Below, in pieces: positions 37,505 to 46,679 of a stretch of DNA of 64,000 nucleotides. The stretch is from Devosia pacifica (GTDB lineage Bacteria; Pseudomonadota; Alphaproteobacteria; Rhizobiales; Devosiaceae), in NCBI RefSeq assembly GCF_014652635.1, contig NZ_BMZE01000001.1, forward strand, positions 692,051 to 756,050, read 5' to 3'. The notes below the pieces were generated by a model. That model was not told the origin of the DNA. It searched no databases and saw only the letters and a list, made by a program, of their open reading frames with translations. Position numbers and translations under genes: made by a program. Numbering within the stretch: position 1 is the first letter of the stretch; every line of letters begins with the position of its first letter.

Positions 37505-37885
37505 ATGAACCAGATTGACCAAGACCCCAGCGACCACAATGAACCGGTGTTTCTGCCGGGTGTTGTTGATGGATTTTGGGAATTAATCAGAGGCGCGGTG
37601 TTCTTCGTGCCCGCCTTGATCTGCGGCCTGATCCTGATCGCTGGACCGCTGGCTTTTGTGTGTTTCTCGTTTCTAGAGGCTGAGCATTGGCTGAAGGATG
37701 GAGAGTTTTTGATCTACAGCCTTGATATGTACGCGCCGGCACCTTCAGCAGGTGAGTATGCCGGCGCTCAGCAGATTTTCGACTGGATATGGGGGACTTG
37801 GATCGGCGTCCCCATCGCGATCGTTTCATCTATGCTATATTTCATTGCCCAAGCCGTTTTGTCCGCCATACCAGGGAGATGGTAG
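37505..37885 (+). CDS. Phage membrane protein, moron candidate A
   Basis: A 126-residue protein with two clear hydrophobic segments (GAVFFVPALICGLILIAGPLAFVCF, WIGVPIAIVSSMLYFIAQAVL) and an acidic N-terminus (MNQIDQDPSDHNEP). The ATG at 37505 is chosen because the extra upstream residues have no ribosome site. It follows the HNH gene by 44 bases and is followed after one base by another small membrane protein. No family is recognised. Opposite-strand membrane proteins inside virion genes are often superinfection-exclusion or lysogenic factors; that is inference. Confidence 0.6.
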   Translation: MNQIDQDPSDHNEPVFLPGVVDGFWELIRGAVFFVPALICGLILIAGPLAFVCFSFLEAEHWLKDGEFLIYSLDMYAPAPSAGEYAGAQQIFDWIWGTWIGVPIAIVSSMLYFIAQAVLSAIPGRW

Positions 37886-37886
37886 T

Positions 37887-38078
37887 TTGACCGATTTTGC
37901 TTTCGGCCTTCTCTTGTATCTGGCTTGCTTCGCTGTCGTAGCGCCGTTTGTGTTTAGCTCCAAACCTGGCAGGTTCGTTCGAGACGCCTTGGGTCTCGCT
38001 GTCGCGGGCGCCTTTTTGTTGGCTGGCGTGGCAATTTTCATTGCCATCGTATCAGCCCTTGCAGGGATTCTTCTATAG
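37887..38078 (+). CDS. 63-residue two-helix membrane protein, moron candidate B
   Basis: Starts at a TTG (37887) one base after the previous stop, with GGAG 8 bases upstream; no ATG fits. It is almost entirely two membrane helices (FAFGLLLYLACFAVVAPFVF and LGLAVAGAFLLAGVAIFIAI) joined by a short basic loop (SSKPGRFVRD). Its last 41 bases overlap the end of the convergent internal-protein gene. Tight coupling to moron candidate A suggests the two act together in the membrane. Confidence 0.55.
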   Translation: MTDFAFGLLLYLACFAVVAPFVFSSKPGRFVRDALGLAVAGAFLLAGVAIFIAIVSALAGILL

Positions 38079-39894
38079 AAGCGTCCTCCGCCGCGCCTGT
38101 CGTCAATAGAGCCCTAATAATTGCCAATGTCTCTGGCGTGCTGCGGTTTTCATACCAACCTCCAGTCTCCATCAAAGACCGTAGAATTTCGTCGTTCTGA
38201 CGCTCTGCAATTCGCTCAGTTATACCTCCAGTGGCGCGGCTAGCGCCTCGACGTAGTAGGTTGCCGATGTCGATACCCGTGGGGCCTTGGAAAATCGGTG
38301 CCTCTTGCTGCCGTGGCCGCAAGTCCTCTCCCGCAGCGCGACGAAGCCCAGTCACTGCCCCTCCCGTCACTCGCTCCTCTGTCAGCGCCATCGTGGCCTC
38401 ATTGTCGAACAGCCGAATAACCTCATCCGCGCGATCATCGCCGAAGGTCTGCGCGAGTTTATCGCGGTTCCAGCCGCCCTCGCCGCGGATCGCTGCCGCC
38501 AAGGAAGTGCGGTTTCGAGAACCAGTGCCGATGAGCCGGTCGATCTCGTTTCTCGCCCCCTGACGCATTGCCATTGGCGCTGCAGATGGACCAGGTGCCA
38601 CGCCGGATGGTTGGCTCGCTGTAACTTGCATGCGCTCATAGTCGCGCGGATCAATCGCCTCGGCGCCGCCGCCAAACATCTTACGACCTTGATCGAACGC
38701 CTCGGACTGACGGGCAATCTCTTGCCATTGGGCATCCGCTCGCTTGATATCAGGCACCCGCTGAGCAAGCTCGCTATCGACCATACCGCGAACGTCGCCG
38801 ATGACTTCTCGAACGCGGCCGATGTTGGGGTCGTCCAACATGTCATCGAGCTCATTGCGTAGCGAGAATAGCCTTGCCGGATTAGTCGTCAGCGAATCCC
38901 CTTCGTAAAGGTCTCGCTGGATCTGCTGCAACCGACGCTGAGCGCGCCCAGTGTAGTTCGGGATCATCTCGTCGATCCGCGCAGCGATGCCCATCACGTT
39001 GACCGGGCCCGCGCGCGAGAACGACTCTCGGTACAGCGGGCTAGTTGCCGCTCGTAGAGCGTCCAAATCTGCCGACCATTCACCGCGCGATACGGATGGC
39101 CCCAGAACGTCATCCACCTGGGACTGAATACGACCGCGCGCGCCGGCAGCACGCCCCATGAGCAACTGAGCTATTTCCGCCTGCCCCATTCCCGGACGCT
39201 CTGCGGCACCCATGGCGAGGCTTTGCATAGAAGGTGAAATATCAGCCGCAATCGCTCCGGGCCCCATCTGAGATACTCGAGGGCCGACCTCTTCTGCCCT
39301 GATACCGCCTCGCTCAAGCGCTCTCTGCACATGCGTTGGCACTCGTTGACCGGTGCTCGTCGAGAATACGCCTGGACGGCCTACCGGTGCGCCAGGTGCC
39401 ATTCCTCCTGCAAGGCTTGCTGCCCGGTCAAGGGACTGCTCCGACATGTTCTGAAAGCCGACGCCGGGGTCGAAGTCGGACACATCGCCCCTTGCGACAT
39501 CTCCCGGGAGCGTGATGGCGCTCCAAGCGTCCATTGCAATCTGAGGAACAGCGGGGCGAAACGCCCCCGTGCTTCTATTCACCTCGACAGGAGCAAGGGT
39601 GCCACGGCGCCACTCGTCTCGCTGCTCCTGGGGCTGCGCTGAAGGCTCAGTAACCGGATCTACGCTCGGATTGGCCTGAGCAATCCCAGCGCGGATGGCT
39701 TGCCGCTCTTCATCGGACATGGACATATATTCGTCCATGCTGATCGTGCGTCCGCCAACTTGAATCGAAGGTCCGGTCGAGGGGCGCGACTGCTGACCCG
39801 GCTGAACGACACGAAAGCCCTCAGGAATAGCTGGGTTAGGCTGGCGAGGAGCGCCTTGCTGCGTGATGCGAAAGCCCGGGGGAAGATCAACCAT
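38038..39894 (-). CDS. Large internal virion/ejection-type protein
   Basis: A 618-residue protein with a Pro/Gln-rich N-terminus (PPGFRITQQG and a second copy EGFRVVQPGQQ) and a long helical, Ala/Arg/Met-rich body. The start ATG at 39894 overlaps the previous stop by one base (TAATG). Size, helical content and position after the tail-lysozyme-like protein match the internal proteins that short-tailed phages eject with DNA. No enzymatic motif was found. The two GFR-Q peptides suggest a short duplicated binding motif. Confidence 0.7.
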   Translation of the reverse strand: MVDLPPGFRITQQGAPRQPNPAIPEGFRVVQPGQQSRPSTGPSIQVGGRTISMDEYMSMSDEERQAIRAGIAQANPSVDPVTEPSAQPQEQRDEWRRGTLAPVEVNRSTGAFRPAVPQIAMDAWSAITLPGDVARGDVSDFDPGVGFQNMSEQSLDRAASLAGGMAPGAPVGRPGVFSTSTGQRVPTHVQRALERGGIRAEEVGPRVSQMGPGAIAADISPSMQSLAMGAAERPGMGQAEIAQLLMGRAAGARGRIQSQVDDVLGPSVSRGEWSADLDALRAATSPLYRESFSRAGPVNVMGIAARIDEMIPNYTGRAQRRLQQIQRDLYEGDSLTTNPARLFSLRNELDDMLDDPNIGRVREVIGDVRGMVDSELAQRVPDIKRADAQWQEIARQSEAFDQGRKMFGGGAEAIDPRDYERMQVTASQPSGVAPGPSAAPMAMRQGARNEIDRLIGTGSRNRTSLAAAIRGEGGWNRDKLAQTFGDDRADEVIRLFDNEATMALTEERVTGGAVTGLRRAAGEDLRPRQQEAPIFQGPTGIDIGNLLRRGASRATGGITERIAERQNDEILRSLMETGGWYENRSTPETLAIIRALLTTGAAEDASIEESLQGLIRWQ

Positions 39895-42146
39895 TACATC
39901 AACTCCACCCAACGCCCACCCCGCAAGACCATCCGCTGGCCCTGGTCATTTTCGATGATGGTGCCGTCAGTGATTTCCGGGTTTGCAGGTGACTGCATCG
40001 GCTGTTGAGCCGGCGGCGCTTGCGGGGCTTCGCGCCGATAGCCTTCAATCCGATCATTGAAGTTTTCCATCGGGTTCTGAAGCTCGGCAATTGCGCCGCG
40101 CATCTCACGGCGAATGGCAATCGCTTCCTCGGCTGTTCGCGCACTCTCCCCGCGCCAGGTGTATTCCTGCACCAGATTGGCGAGAGCCTGATCATAGCGG
40201 TTGATGTCGCGCATCGTCCGGATGATGAGCTCGTTGCCGCCCGGCTGGTTGATCAGACGTGGCACAGACTGCTTGAACAACTCGAGATCGGCATCGGACA
40301 TCGGGCCAGAGCCTGGCGGGCGCTGGCTGGGCACCATCTGGTTGATGAGGGCCTGGGCGGCCTGAACGCCGCTGGCACCACCCAGATCAATGCCGAAGTT
40401 GCCAGCGAAAGAGGTGGCAGCCGCCTCGAAACCCTGCGGGGTGTCCGCGAGAAGCCCTTCCAACTGATCGAGTTGCGCAAGTGTGCGGCCTGCATTTTGC
40501 CCGTTGGTGAGCATGGCCTCGTAGTTCTTCCGCTCGGTCTCACCAAGGCCGGTGAAAAAGTTGTTCGCCGTTTCACCCGGCATGTTGATGTCGACAAGCG
40601 ACCCTTTCGCTTCAATCGCGCCCTGGGCCATTAGATCGTTGGCCTGCTGTGCCTGCGCCGGGTCCGCTGTATTGAGCGTGCGCTGAGAGCCATCTGGCAA
40701 TTGGAGCGTCACGGTGCTGAAGCCTGGCTCCTCTGGCGCAGCATAATTGCCCATTGGGGTCACCTCCCCGCTTGTCCGATCGATGCGGACGTACGTGCCA
40801 TCGTCCAGCTGCTCGAAATCGTAATCGGGGCCGGCAGGTGCAGGCGACGCGTACAGCTGCACAGGAGTATTGTCTGGACCCATTACCCAAGAGCCTGAGC
40901 CGGGCGGAAGGCCCCAATCCTCCATTTCAGCTTGTGACAGTGGGCGCGCTTGATAGTTGCCCTCTCCCACCTGCTGCTGCAGTTGCTGCATGCGCAGGTC
41001 GTTCATCTGGAGTTCCTGGCGATAGGCCGGATCCTGCTGCTGCAGGTGCGCGTTGAGAATAGCTTCCCCGAGCGCCTGGTTTTCCTCGCTCCACACGTCG
41101 CCCATCAGGGCAAACGCATCCTCTATCGGGATACTGGCCAAGCCACCTGCCTGAGCCGTCTGCATCGGACGCTGCTGCTGCTGGGGGGCTGCCTGTGGCC
41201 GAGGAGCCTGCGCCTGAGGCATCGGCTGTTGCGGCGCTGTAGCCTGAGGCTGCGCTCCGCGCGGCTGAACTGGATCAATTTGAATGCTCGGCTGCTGCGG
41301 AGTCTCCTCTGGCGTTGCCGTGCTCGGAGGCGCAAGAGGCGGAAGTGCAGACGGATTTGCGCTCGCAACTCGGGTGCGCTGTCCGGGGTAATCTCCCGAC
41401 AGGTACGCACTAGCACGGCGATCCCGGTGCTCAGGCGCGGGGCGCAGGAAATCTCTGACGATCGCCGCTGCTGCCGTGCCGGTGTCACTTGCTCCGAGAA
41501 TCGATTGAGCCGCCCTTGCCTCTGGCCCCTCAAGCTCGGTCATGAGGAAATCAAGCTGCGCATCTACGTCAGACGGATCGACGCCGCGCTGCTGCGCGAA
41601 TGCTTCATAAGCGCGCCGACGCGGGCCGGTGAGCTGGTAAAGCCCGTAGCCACCGCGCGAGCCGGGAACAATTGGGTTACGCTCGTTGATTCCCGGATCC
41701 AGCCCGCTCTCGTCACGGAAGTTCAGAACAAACGCATCAGCGACATGCTCTGGCAATCCTCGAGAGACGAGTCCTTCACGGATATAGGTGGCCCGCTCGC
41801 CCTGCGGCAGAGATGCGCCAGAGATTTGCGTGGAGGCCTTGCCAGCGGTAGCGGGAGGTGTTGTTGGGCCAACGTACTGGCTGCCGTCGTTACCGCTGCC
41901 AGTGATGCTTGCAATGAGCCGGTCACGAAGAGCGCTAGACCGCGCCTGCCCTGCCCGCTCAGCAGCATTGGCGCGGCTGTTGTTCACATTGGCCACGATC
42001 CCCTGAGCAATGGCCGCAAAGCCCTCACCAACGTTCTGTGGCGCCATATTGCGCCCCATAATCGCCTCGGCCAGGGCACGACGGCGCTTCACATCTTCCG
42101 GGGTCTCTCGGTTGGCGTCGAAGCTGAAGAGGTTTCCTGTCGCCAT
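39894..42146 (-). CDS. Internal virion protein with tail-lysozyme-like domain
   Basis: A 750-residue protein. Residues about 115-260 resemble the phage tail lysozyme domain: FRDESGLDPGINE (Glu), then GSRGGYGLYQLTGPRRRAYEAFA and AAAIVRDFLRPAPEHRDRR. A Gln/Pro-rich linker (PQATAPQQPMPQAQAPRPQ) and a long helical part follow. It would cut peptidoglycan locally so the ejected DNA or protein channel can cross the wall. The adjacent internal proteins support an ejection complex. The enzyme class is inferred from the motif. Confidence 0.75.
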   Translation of the reverse strand: MATGNLFSFDANRETPEDVKRRRALAEAIMGRNMAPQNVGEGFAAIAQGIVANVNNSRANAAERAGQARSSALRDRLIASITGSGNDGSQYVGPTTPPATAGKASTQISGASLPQGERATYIREGLVSRGLPEHVADAFVLNFRDESGLDPGINERNPIVPGSRGGYGLYQLTGPRRRAYEAFAQQRGVDPSDVDAQLDFLMTELEGPEARAAQSILGASDTGTAAAAIVRDFLRPAPEHRDRRASAYLSGDYPGQRTRVASANPSALPPLAPPSTATPEETPQQPSIQIDPVQPRGAQPQATAPQQPMPQAQAPRPQAAPQQQQRPMQTAQAGGLASIPIEDAFALMGDVWSEENQALGEAILNAHLQQQDPAYRQELQMNDLRMQQLQQQVGEGNYQARPLSQAEMEDWGLPPGSGSWVMGPDNTPVQLYASPAPAGPDYDFEQLDDGTYVRIDRTSGEVTPMGNYAAPEEPGFSTVTLQLPDGSQRTLNTADPAQAQQANDLMAQGAIEAKGSLVDINMPGETANNFFTGLGETERKNYEAMLTNGQNAGRTLAQLDQLEGLLADTPQGFEAAATSFAGNFGIDLGGASGVQAAQALINQMVPSQRPPGSGPMSDADLELFKQSVPRLINQPGGNELIIRTMRDINRYDQALANLVQEYTWRGESARTAEEAIAIRREMRGAIAELQNPMENFNDRIEGYRREAPQAPPAQQPMQSPANPEITDGTIIENDQGQRMVLRGGRWVELM

Positions 42147-42150
42147 GCCC

Positions 42151-43500
42151 TTAGCCTCCGACTGCCTTGGAGTAATCGACGTAGCGGAGGCCCTTGCGCC
42201 TGGTCACCGCATCGGGGTTCTTCTTTTCGACCTCGGATGCCATCACGCCGATATGCTTGGGCGCAGACTTTGGCTCGCCCTTGTAGCGATACTCGTGAAC
42301 GCCAAGATCAACCTCCTTGAGGTGGCCGATCTTCTTCTTGTCGGTCTTCGCGTCGTCATCCGATAGGCCGATGAGAGAACCGATGCCGCCCATGAAGCCA
42401 CCCATCAGTCCCTGATTTGCCTGCCATTGCTGCAAGCGCTGCTGGTAGTTCTCATTGATGATGCCAGCGTTATCCGTGGTCGGAATTGTCGGCTGCTGCG
42501 TGTTGACGAAGTTGGGCTGCTGGATCTGTGACCCGGACATCAGTCCGATAACTTCATTCAACGGCTGGGAGCGCGCTGCATAGGCTTCCTGCAGACCCTG
42601 CTGGCGCGCACTGTTGCGGAAACTGGCGTTGTTCAACCGCGCACGATTGCCGAACTCAGCCTTGGCAAGTGAAGCCGCATTTTCTGCGCCAAACCGCTCC
42701 ATAAGCGATGCGTTCTGGCGGCTCTGCTGGTCACTGCTGAACTGGGCGCGGCCAAGAGACGCCTGATTGCCGAATACGGCCGCATCGCGCGCGAGGCCCA
42801 CGAGGCGTGATTGCTCCTGCCCAGATGCGAGCATGGTGCCGATGCGTTCGTCGGCCACCTGCCGACCGAGACGCTCCATCTCCGAGTTCCATGCCGCCGT
42901 GCCTTCGCGGAGGCCCGAATTGAGCAACCGCGTCCGCAGCGACTCGTCTTCAGAAGCGCGGCGATCCGCGCCACGCGACCACAGGGCTTCCTCGACGCGT
43001 TGCCGATCGGCTGAGAAGTCATCGGCGCCGGCATAGGTGTCGGTGTAGTTGCCGCCTATATCGCGGTCATAGCTGGTGTCATAGCCGCGCCCGATCTCGG
43101 TCTCGTACGAGCCTCCAATACGGTCAGTCTGCCCTGCAGAGGTCGCCAGCGCCGGCAGGCCGCTGGTGTCAATGGATTTGCCGAGATAGTCGCGCAGAAA
43201 ACCAGACCGCTCATTGGCGATGCTGGCGAGGTTGCCTTGAGCCGCCGTGTTCTGCTGGCGGATGCGCTCTTGTTCCGGCGAAAGCGTCTGCGTTGCCGTG
43301 AAGGTCGGAATATCGTAGGTCTGGCCGGTATACGGGTCTGTGAAGTTGTACGTGCCGGTCTGATCGTACTGCAGCGAGCCGTCAGGGGTGTTCTGGCTGA
43401 CGTTGTTCATCATCGCGTTGGCGATGGCTGTTCCGACATTGGTCCCGGTCTGCGCCTGGCTCGTTTCCTTCGGATCCGGAGGGGACGGCATCTTGCCCAT
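42151..43500 (-). CDS. Internal/tail protein with C-terminal S74-like chaperone domain
   Basis: A 449-residue protein. The body is Asn/Gln/Ser/Arg-rich and helical (EQERIRQQNTAAQGN, REGTAAWNSEMERLGRQ). The last 75 residues, from SDDDAKTDKKKIGHLKEVDL through HEYRYKG, IGVMASEV and YVDYSKAVGG, follow the peptidase S74/intramolecular chaperone pattern that normally helps trim tailspikes. In that family the domain is cleaved after trimerisation. Here it caps a protein placed among internal genes rather than fibres, which is unusual. Its start overlaps the upstream GNAT gene's stop by one base. Confidence 0.7.
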   Translation of the reverse strand: MGKMPSPPDPKETSQAQTGTNVGTAIANAMMNNVSQNTPDGSLQYDQTGTYNFTDPYTGQTYDIPTFTATQTLSPEQERIRQQNTAAQGNLASIANERSGFLRDYLGKSIDTSGLPALATSAGQTDRIGGSYETEIGRGYDTSYDRDIGGNYTDTYAGADDFSADRQRVEEALWSRGADRRASEDESLRTRLLNSGLREGTAAWNSEMERLGRQVADERIGTMLASGQEQSRLVGLARDAAVFGNQASLGRAQFSSDQQSRQNASLMERFGAENAASLAKAEFGNRARLNNASFRNSARQQGLQEAYAARSQPLNEVIGLMSGSQIQQPNFVNTQQPTIPTTDNAGIINENYQQRLQQWQANQGLMGGFMGGIGSLIGLSDDDAKTDKKKIGHLKEVDLGVHEYRYKGEPKSAPKHIGVMASEVEKKNPDAVTRRKGLRYVDYSKAVGG

Positions 43501-43952
43501 CAGCGCACCTTCTCAAATCTGCTGGCCCGCCATGCGTCGTCGGTCAGCGTGAAAATCAGTTCATCCTCGTCGCGGCCGCGAAGGCGCGGGATGCGGTATT
43601 CCTCAAAGCCGAAAGCCCGGCACATGCGGCAGATGCCGCGATCCTCGCCGCGATTGGCGGAGATGCGCAGCACGACGAGCTGATAGCCGAGCCGGTCGAA
43701 CGGATATGCGAACAGCTCGTGCAGCACCTTGCGCGTCAGCCATCTGGGCGTGATCGCAGCCGTGCTGATCTCGATGACACCCGCCTCGGGCTGCCAGTTG
43801 TGGTAGATCGCGGCGGCGACAAGCTTCTCATCATCGAACACGCCAAGCGCCCTGCAGTGCCCCCAGACACGCGAATAGCCAATCTGGCGGGCGCACCATG
43901 CGGCAAGGTCTTTCTCGACCTCCTGCGCGGCCTCTGGCGGCAGGATGTTCAA
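43500..43952 (-). CDS. GNAT-like acetyltransferase in virion module
   Basis: A 150-residue protein with a GNAT-like flow: GVFDDEKLVAAAIYHNW, IEISTAAITPRWLTRKVLHELFAYPF (acetyl-CoA loop region), VVLRISANRGEDRGICRMCRAFGFEEY. It resembles the acetyltransferase-like proteins that accompany internal virion genes in many podoviruses. It overlaps both neighbours by 1-4 bases. Substrate is unknown; a structural role without activity is possible, as the A-site motif R/Q-x-x-G/A is not clear. Confidence 0.7.
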   Translation of the reverse strand: MNILPPEAAQEVEKDLAAWCARQIGYSRVWGHCRALGVFDDEKLVAAAIYHNWQPEAGVIEISTAAITPRWLTRKVLHELFAYPFDRLGYQLVVLRISANRGEDRGICRMCRAFGFEEYRIPRLRGRDEDELIFTLTDDAWRASRFEKVR

Positions 43953-45541
43953 CTCTGAACCTCACCCGCCGTGAACAGCACGTCCGTTCGTATGAATTCG
44001 GTATCGAGCGGCGCGACCGATGCGCTCGTGACCTGGTGCGCGATGGTGATCGCCTCGCCTGCCCCGAGCGTATTGCGCCATCGATCCTGAACAGATGTCG
44101 AGCCGCTGGCCCCGCCCCACTTGGATACGCCCGGCCCCCATTTCGCCGTTCCCCAGACATCGACCTGGCCGATCGGGGTGGCGTCGTATGCCGGCGGCAG
44201 GTTGACCCGGAAGTCCGTATGGACGCTCAGCCGCTCTTTGGCGACAAAGCGCGATCGCATGACAGCTCGAGCCATATGGATGGACTTCTTGCCGGGCACG
44301 CCCAACTGGTCGAAGACCGGGATATAGATGCCGGTATAAGGCGCGCCGTCGTCGGACCCGCCGACATTGGCCTGATAGACGAAGCCGTCAGGTGAGCCGA
44401 AATACAGCCCGCCATCCCAGACTGCGAGGCTCATGGCATCCCAGCCGTTGAACCGGCACCACTTGCCCGTAGTGGCGTTTGACACCAGCCAGACCGGCGA
44501 TTGCCCCGAAATGGTCGGCAGCGCGACCACGAGCATCTGCTCTTCGGTCCATGCGACCGATGTCCAACGCTTCTCGAACCGCTCCGAGACATAGCGTGAC
44601 CACGCCGGCTCGATCGGCCGAGACAGGGCACTTGGCGCAAGCGACTGAACGTCGCGCTGCAGAGCCTGAGACAGTTCCAGTTGCCCGATATCGGTGCAGA
44701 TCACCAGATCGCCACCACGGCGAAGGAACGCGTTCGGCCCGCGCGGCTTGCCGATGGTGTAGACGCCAACCCGCTGCCAGCTTGCGGCCTCGTTGGGATT
44801 GTCGCCCTGATAGACGGCAACCTCGCCGTTGTCGGTCGCGAAGATGCACATCGCGGACAGACCGTCGCCGGTTTCCTGGGACCATGTTGCCCCAAACACC
44901 AGATTGCCGCCGAGATCGAACACGCCGCCCAGCGAGAACAGCGTCAGCTCACCGCCGATCTGCCCAACAGGCAAATAGTAAACGTCCAGGCTATCCTTCT
45001 TGATGAAGAAATAGCGGTTCTTGAACACCCACGTGTAAATCAGCTCATCGGCGCCGGTATCGTCGCCATCCGGGAACGTCAGTGCCGGGTCGGTGTCGAA
45101 TGTCGCCCCGTCATAGACCCACGGCGTGTCCTGCCCGTTGACCCCGCGAATGTAGAGCGTGCCGTCGGTCGCAGTGTACTGCGCAACGCTGCAGTATCCT
45201 TCGGTGAGCGCATGCTCGACCTCGGGATCTTCAAGGCCGGAAACGTCATAGATGCCATCGTCGGCAATGCCGAACATCTTGGACACAGGTCCGCGCCGAT
45301 ATGTGAACAGCGACTTTACCGGTGACCCGACCTCAACATGAGATCGCTTGCCGCGACGAAGCCGGCCACCTGTTGGCGTCGGAAAAATATCATCGAGCTG
45401 ATAGGCCGCGCCGGGCTGCGACATCGCAAGATTGACATCAGACACCCAGCCGAGCGACGGGCCGGGGAACGAATAGGCGTCGTATGTCGGCTCTTTCTGC
45501 GCGGACTGGCGAGCCTTGCCGCGTGCGGGCCGAACCATCAT
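43949..45541 (-). CDS. Packaged-DNA stabilisation-type protein (P22 gp10-like)
   Basis: A 530-residue, beta-rich protein (repeated WxxG/YxxG stretches such as TPWVYDGATF, GLYFGSPDGFVYQANVGG) of the size and position of P22-like gp10 stabilisation/tail-hub proteins, which plug the portal and carry fibres. The ATG at 45541 overlaps the previous stop by 4 bases (ATGA). It lies between the adaptor protein and the internal proteins. Assignment is by architecture and synteny, without alignment. Confidence 0.65.
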   Translation of the reverse strand: MMVRPARGKARQSAQKEPTYDAYSFPGPSLGWVSDVNLAMSQPGAAYQLDDIFPTPTGGRLRRGKRSHVEVGSPVKSLFTYRRGPVSKMFGIADDGIYDVSGLEDPEVEHALTEGYCSVAQYTATDGTLYIRGVNGQDTPWVYDGATFDTDPALTFPDGDDTGADELIYTWVFKNRYFFIKKDSLDVYYLPVGQIGGELTLFSLGGVFDLGGNLVFGATWSQETGDGLSAMCIFATDNGEVAVYQGDNPNEAASWQRVGVYTIGKPRGPNAFLRRGGDLVICTDIGQLELSQALQRDVQSLAPSALSRPIEPAWSRYVSERFEKRWTSVAWTEEQMLVVALPTISGQSPVWLVSNATTGKWCRFNGWDAMSLAVWDGGLYFGSPDGFVYQANVGGSDDGAPYTGIYIPVFDQLGVPGKKSIHMARAVMRSRFVAKERLSVHTDFRVNLPPAYDATPIGQVDVWGTAKWGPGVSKWGGASGSTSVQDRWRNTLGAGEAITIAHQVTSASVAPLDTEFIRTDVLFTAGEVQS

Positions 45542-46152
45542 GGCAGACGCACCCCGCCGTCGAACTTGGCATAATCGGCCAGTTGCCCCTCGAACTCCGC
45601 CAGATGGTCGGAGAAGGACTTGCCGACATGCCGACGCCAACGCCACACAGCGCCGGACTCGATCAGGGTTTCCGACAGGACGGTGGTATCAGTCTGCGCA
45701 ACCAGACGGCTGCCCGGCGTGCTGCCTGCCAGAGCCCAGTTCTTGGACTGATAGATCAGCTTCGCCGTGTCGCCGCTCTTCAGGAACGGATAAAATGCGA
45801 CCTTCGTGCCGTAGAGATAGAAATACCTGGGCGTACCCGCGATCGGGGTCAGCGATGCCCACTCGTCAGAGGTCAGGCTGCCGCGCACTCGGTCAGTGCC
45901 AGCAGTAATGCTCAGCCCCATTGGAAAGCGGTCAAAGTCGGCCGGGAGCGGATGATCGAGCGCAGCACCGGTGCCGGTTAGGGTGTGGGTTTTGCGCAGC
46001 ACGCCCCAATCAACACGGCGGGTAATCTCCTGCCCTGCCTCATTGATGAACTGGCCGAGCAATACCTGGTCGGGATCATTGCCGGAGATTGCCGTAGGCG
46101 GCTCAATGCCGGCGTTGCGAGCGACCGACTGCATGATGGTCAAATAGGTCAT
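45538..46152 (-). CDS. Phage head-tail adaptor protein
   Basis: A 204-residue protein opening MTYLTIMQSVARNAGIEPP, then LLGQFINEAGQEITRRVDW, LPADFDRFPMG, and PRYFYLYGTKVAFYPF, a pattern typical of adaptor (P22 gp4-like) proteins in short-tailed phages. It is coupled to the genes on both sides by 4-base overlaps. It should sit under the portal and link it to the stabilisation protein. Confidence 0.72.
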   Translation of the reverse strand: MTYLTIMQSVARNAGIEPPTAISGNDPDQVLLGQFINEAGQEITRRVDWGVLRKTHTLTGTGAALDHPLPADFDRFPMGLSITAGTDRVRGSLTSDEWASLTPIAGTPRYFYLYGTKVAFYPFLKSGDTAKLIYQSKNWALAGSTPGSRLVAQTDTTVLSETLIESGAVWRWRRHVGKSFSDHLAEFEGQLADYAKFDGGVRLP

Positions 46153-46679
46153 GGGTTCAGACCTCCGACCCGCACAACCGCATCAGAATAGCGGGCGCGC
46201 TTGTCATCGATCCGCAGAAGCTTGATCGCCTCGCCGTAGAGCGAACTCGTCGCAATCGCCAACTCAGCGTCCTTGAGGAACTTCGCCGCTTGCAGCGCTA
46301 CGCCGTAGAGATAGACGGATGGATAGTCGCGCAGCAGCCAGTTCGTAGCCGTCGGGCTGCATGTCAGGCTCGGCAGTTTGCCGTAATACTGGATCGTATG
46401 GTCGCCGGCCGTACAGCGCATTGTGATGTTGAAGCCATCGACTTCGTAGCGCTGACGGTGAGTGCCGCGATAGATCTCGAGGAAATCAGGGGGCAACGGC
46501 GACATGCCGTCCTCAAAGAACAGCGTTGCCTCGACCAATTGCTGCCGCGTGCGCAATCGGCTGTTGAAGTCGTCCTCGGCCAATTCGACCAGTCGCGGAA
46601 ATACGTCCGAGATGGCGCGATTGCCAACATGATCGGAGACCGCGAACCGCAGATCGATGATGTTCTGAAATGCGGACAC
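46149..46679 (-). CDS. Head-tail connector/adaptor protein (GTG start)
   Basis: A 176-residue protein beginning at GTG 46679 with AAAGGTGG just upstream; the GTG overlaps the preceding stop (TAGTG). The body, SAFQNIIDLRFAVSDHVGNR, FEDGMSPLPPDFLEIYRG then LRDYPSVYLYGVALQAAKFLKD, is the pattern of the phage adaptor family that follows capsid genes in podoviruses. Longer frames upstream run inside the small 50-residue gene. It probably forms part of the connector ring. Confidence 0.7.
   Translation of the reverse strand: MSAFQNIIDLRFAVSDHVGNRAISDVFPRLVELAEDDFNSRLRTRQQLVEATLFFEDGMSPLPPDFLEIYRGTHRQRYEVDGFNITMRCTAGDHTIQYYGKLPSLTCSPTATNWLLRDYPSVYLYGVALQAAKFLKDAELAIATSSLYGEAIKLLRIDDKRARYSDAVVRVGGLNP

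Noticed and set aside
40950-42320. Plus-strand 456-codon ORF
   Set aside because: Antisense to an internal virion gene; composition is Arg/Leu-rich and the frame crosses two real gene ends.
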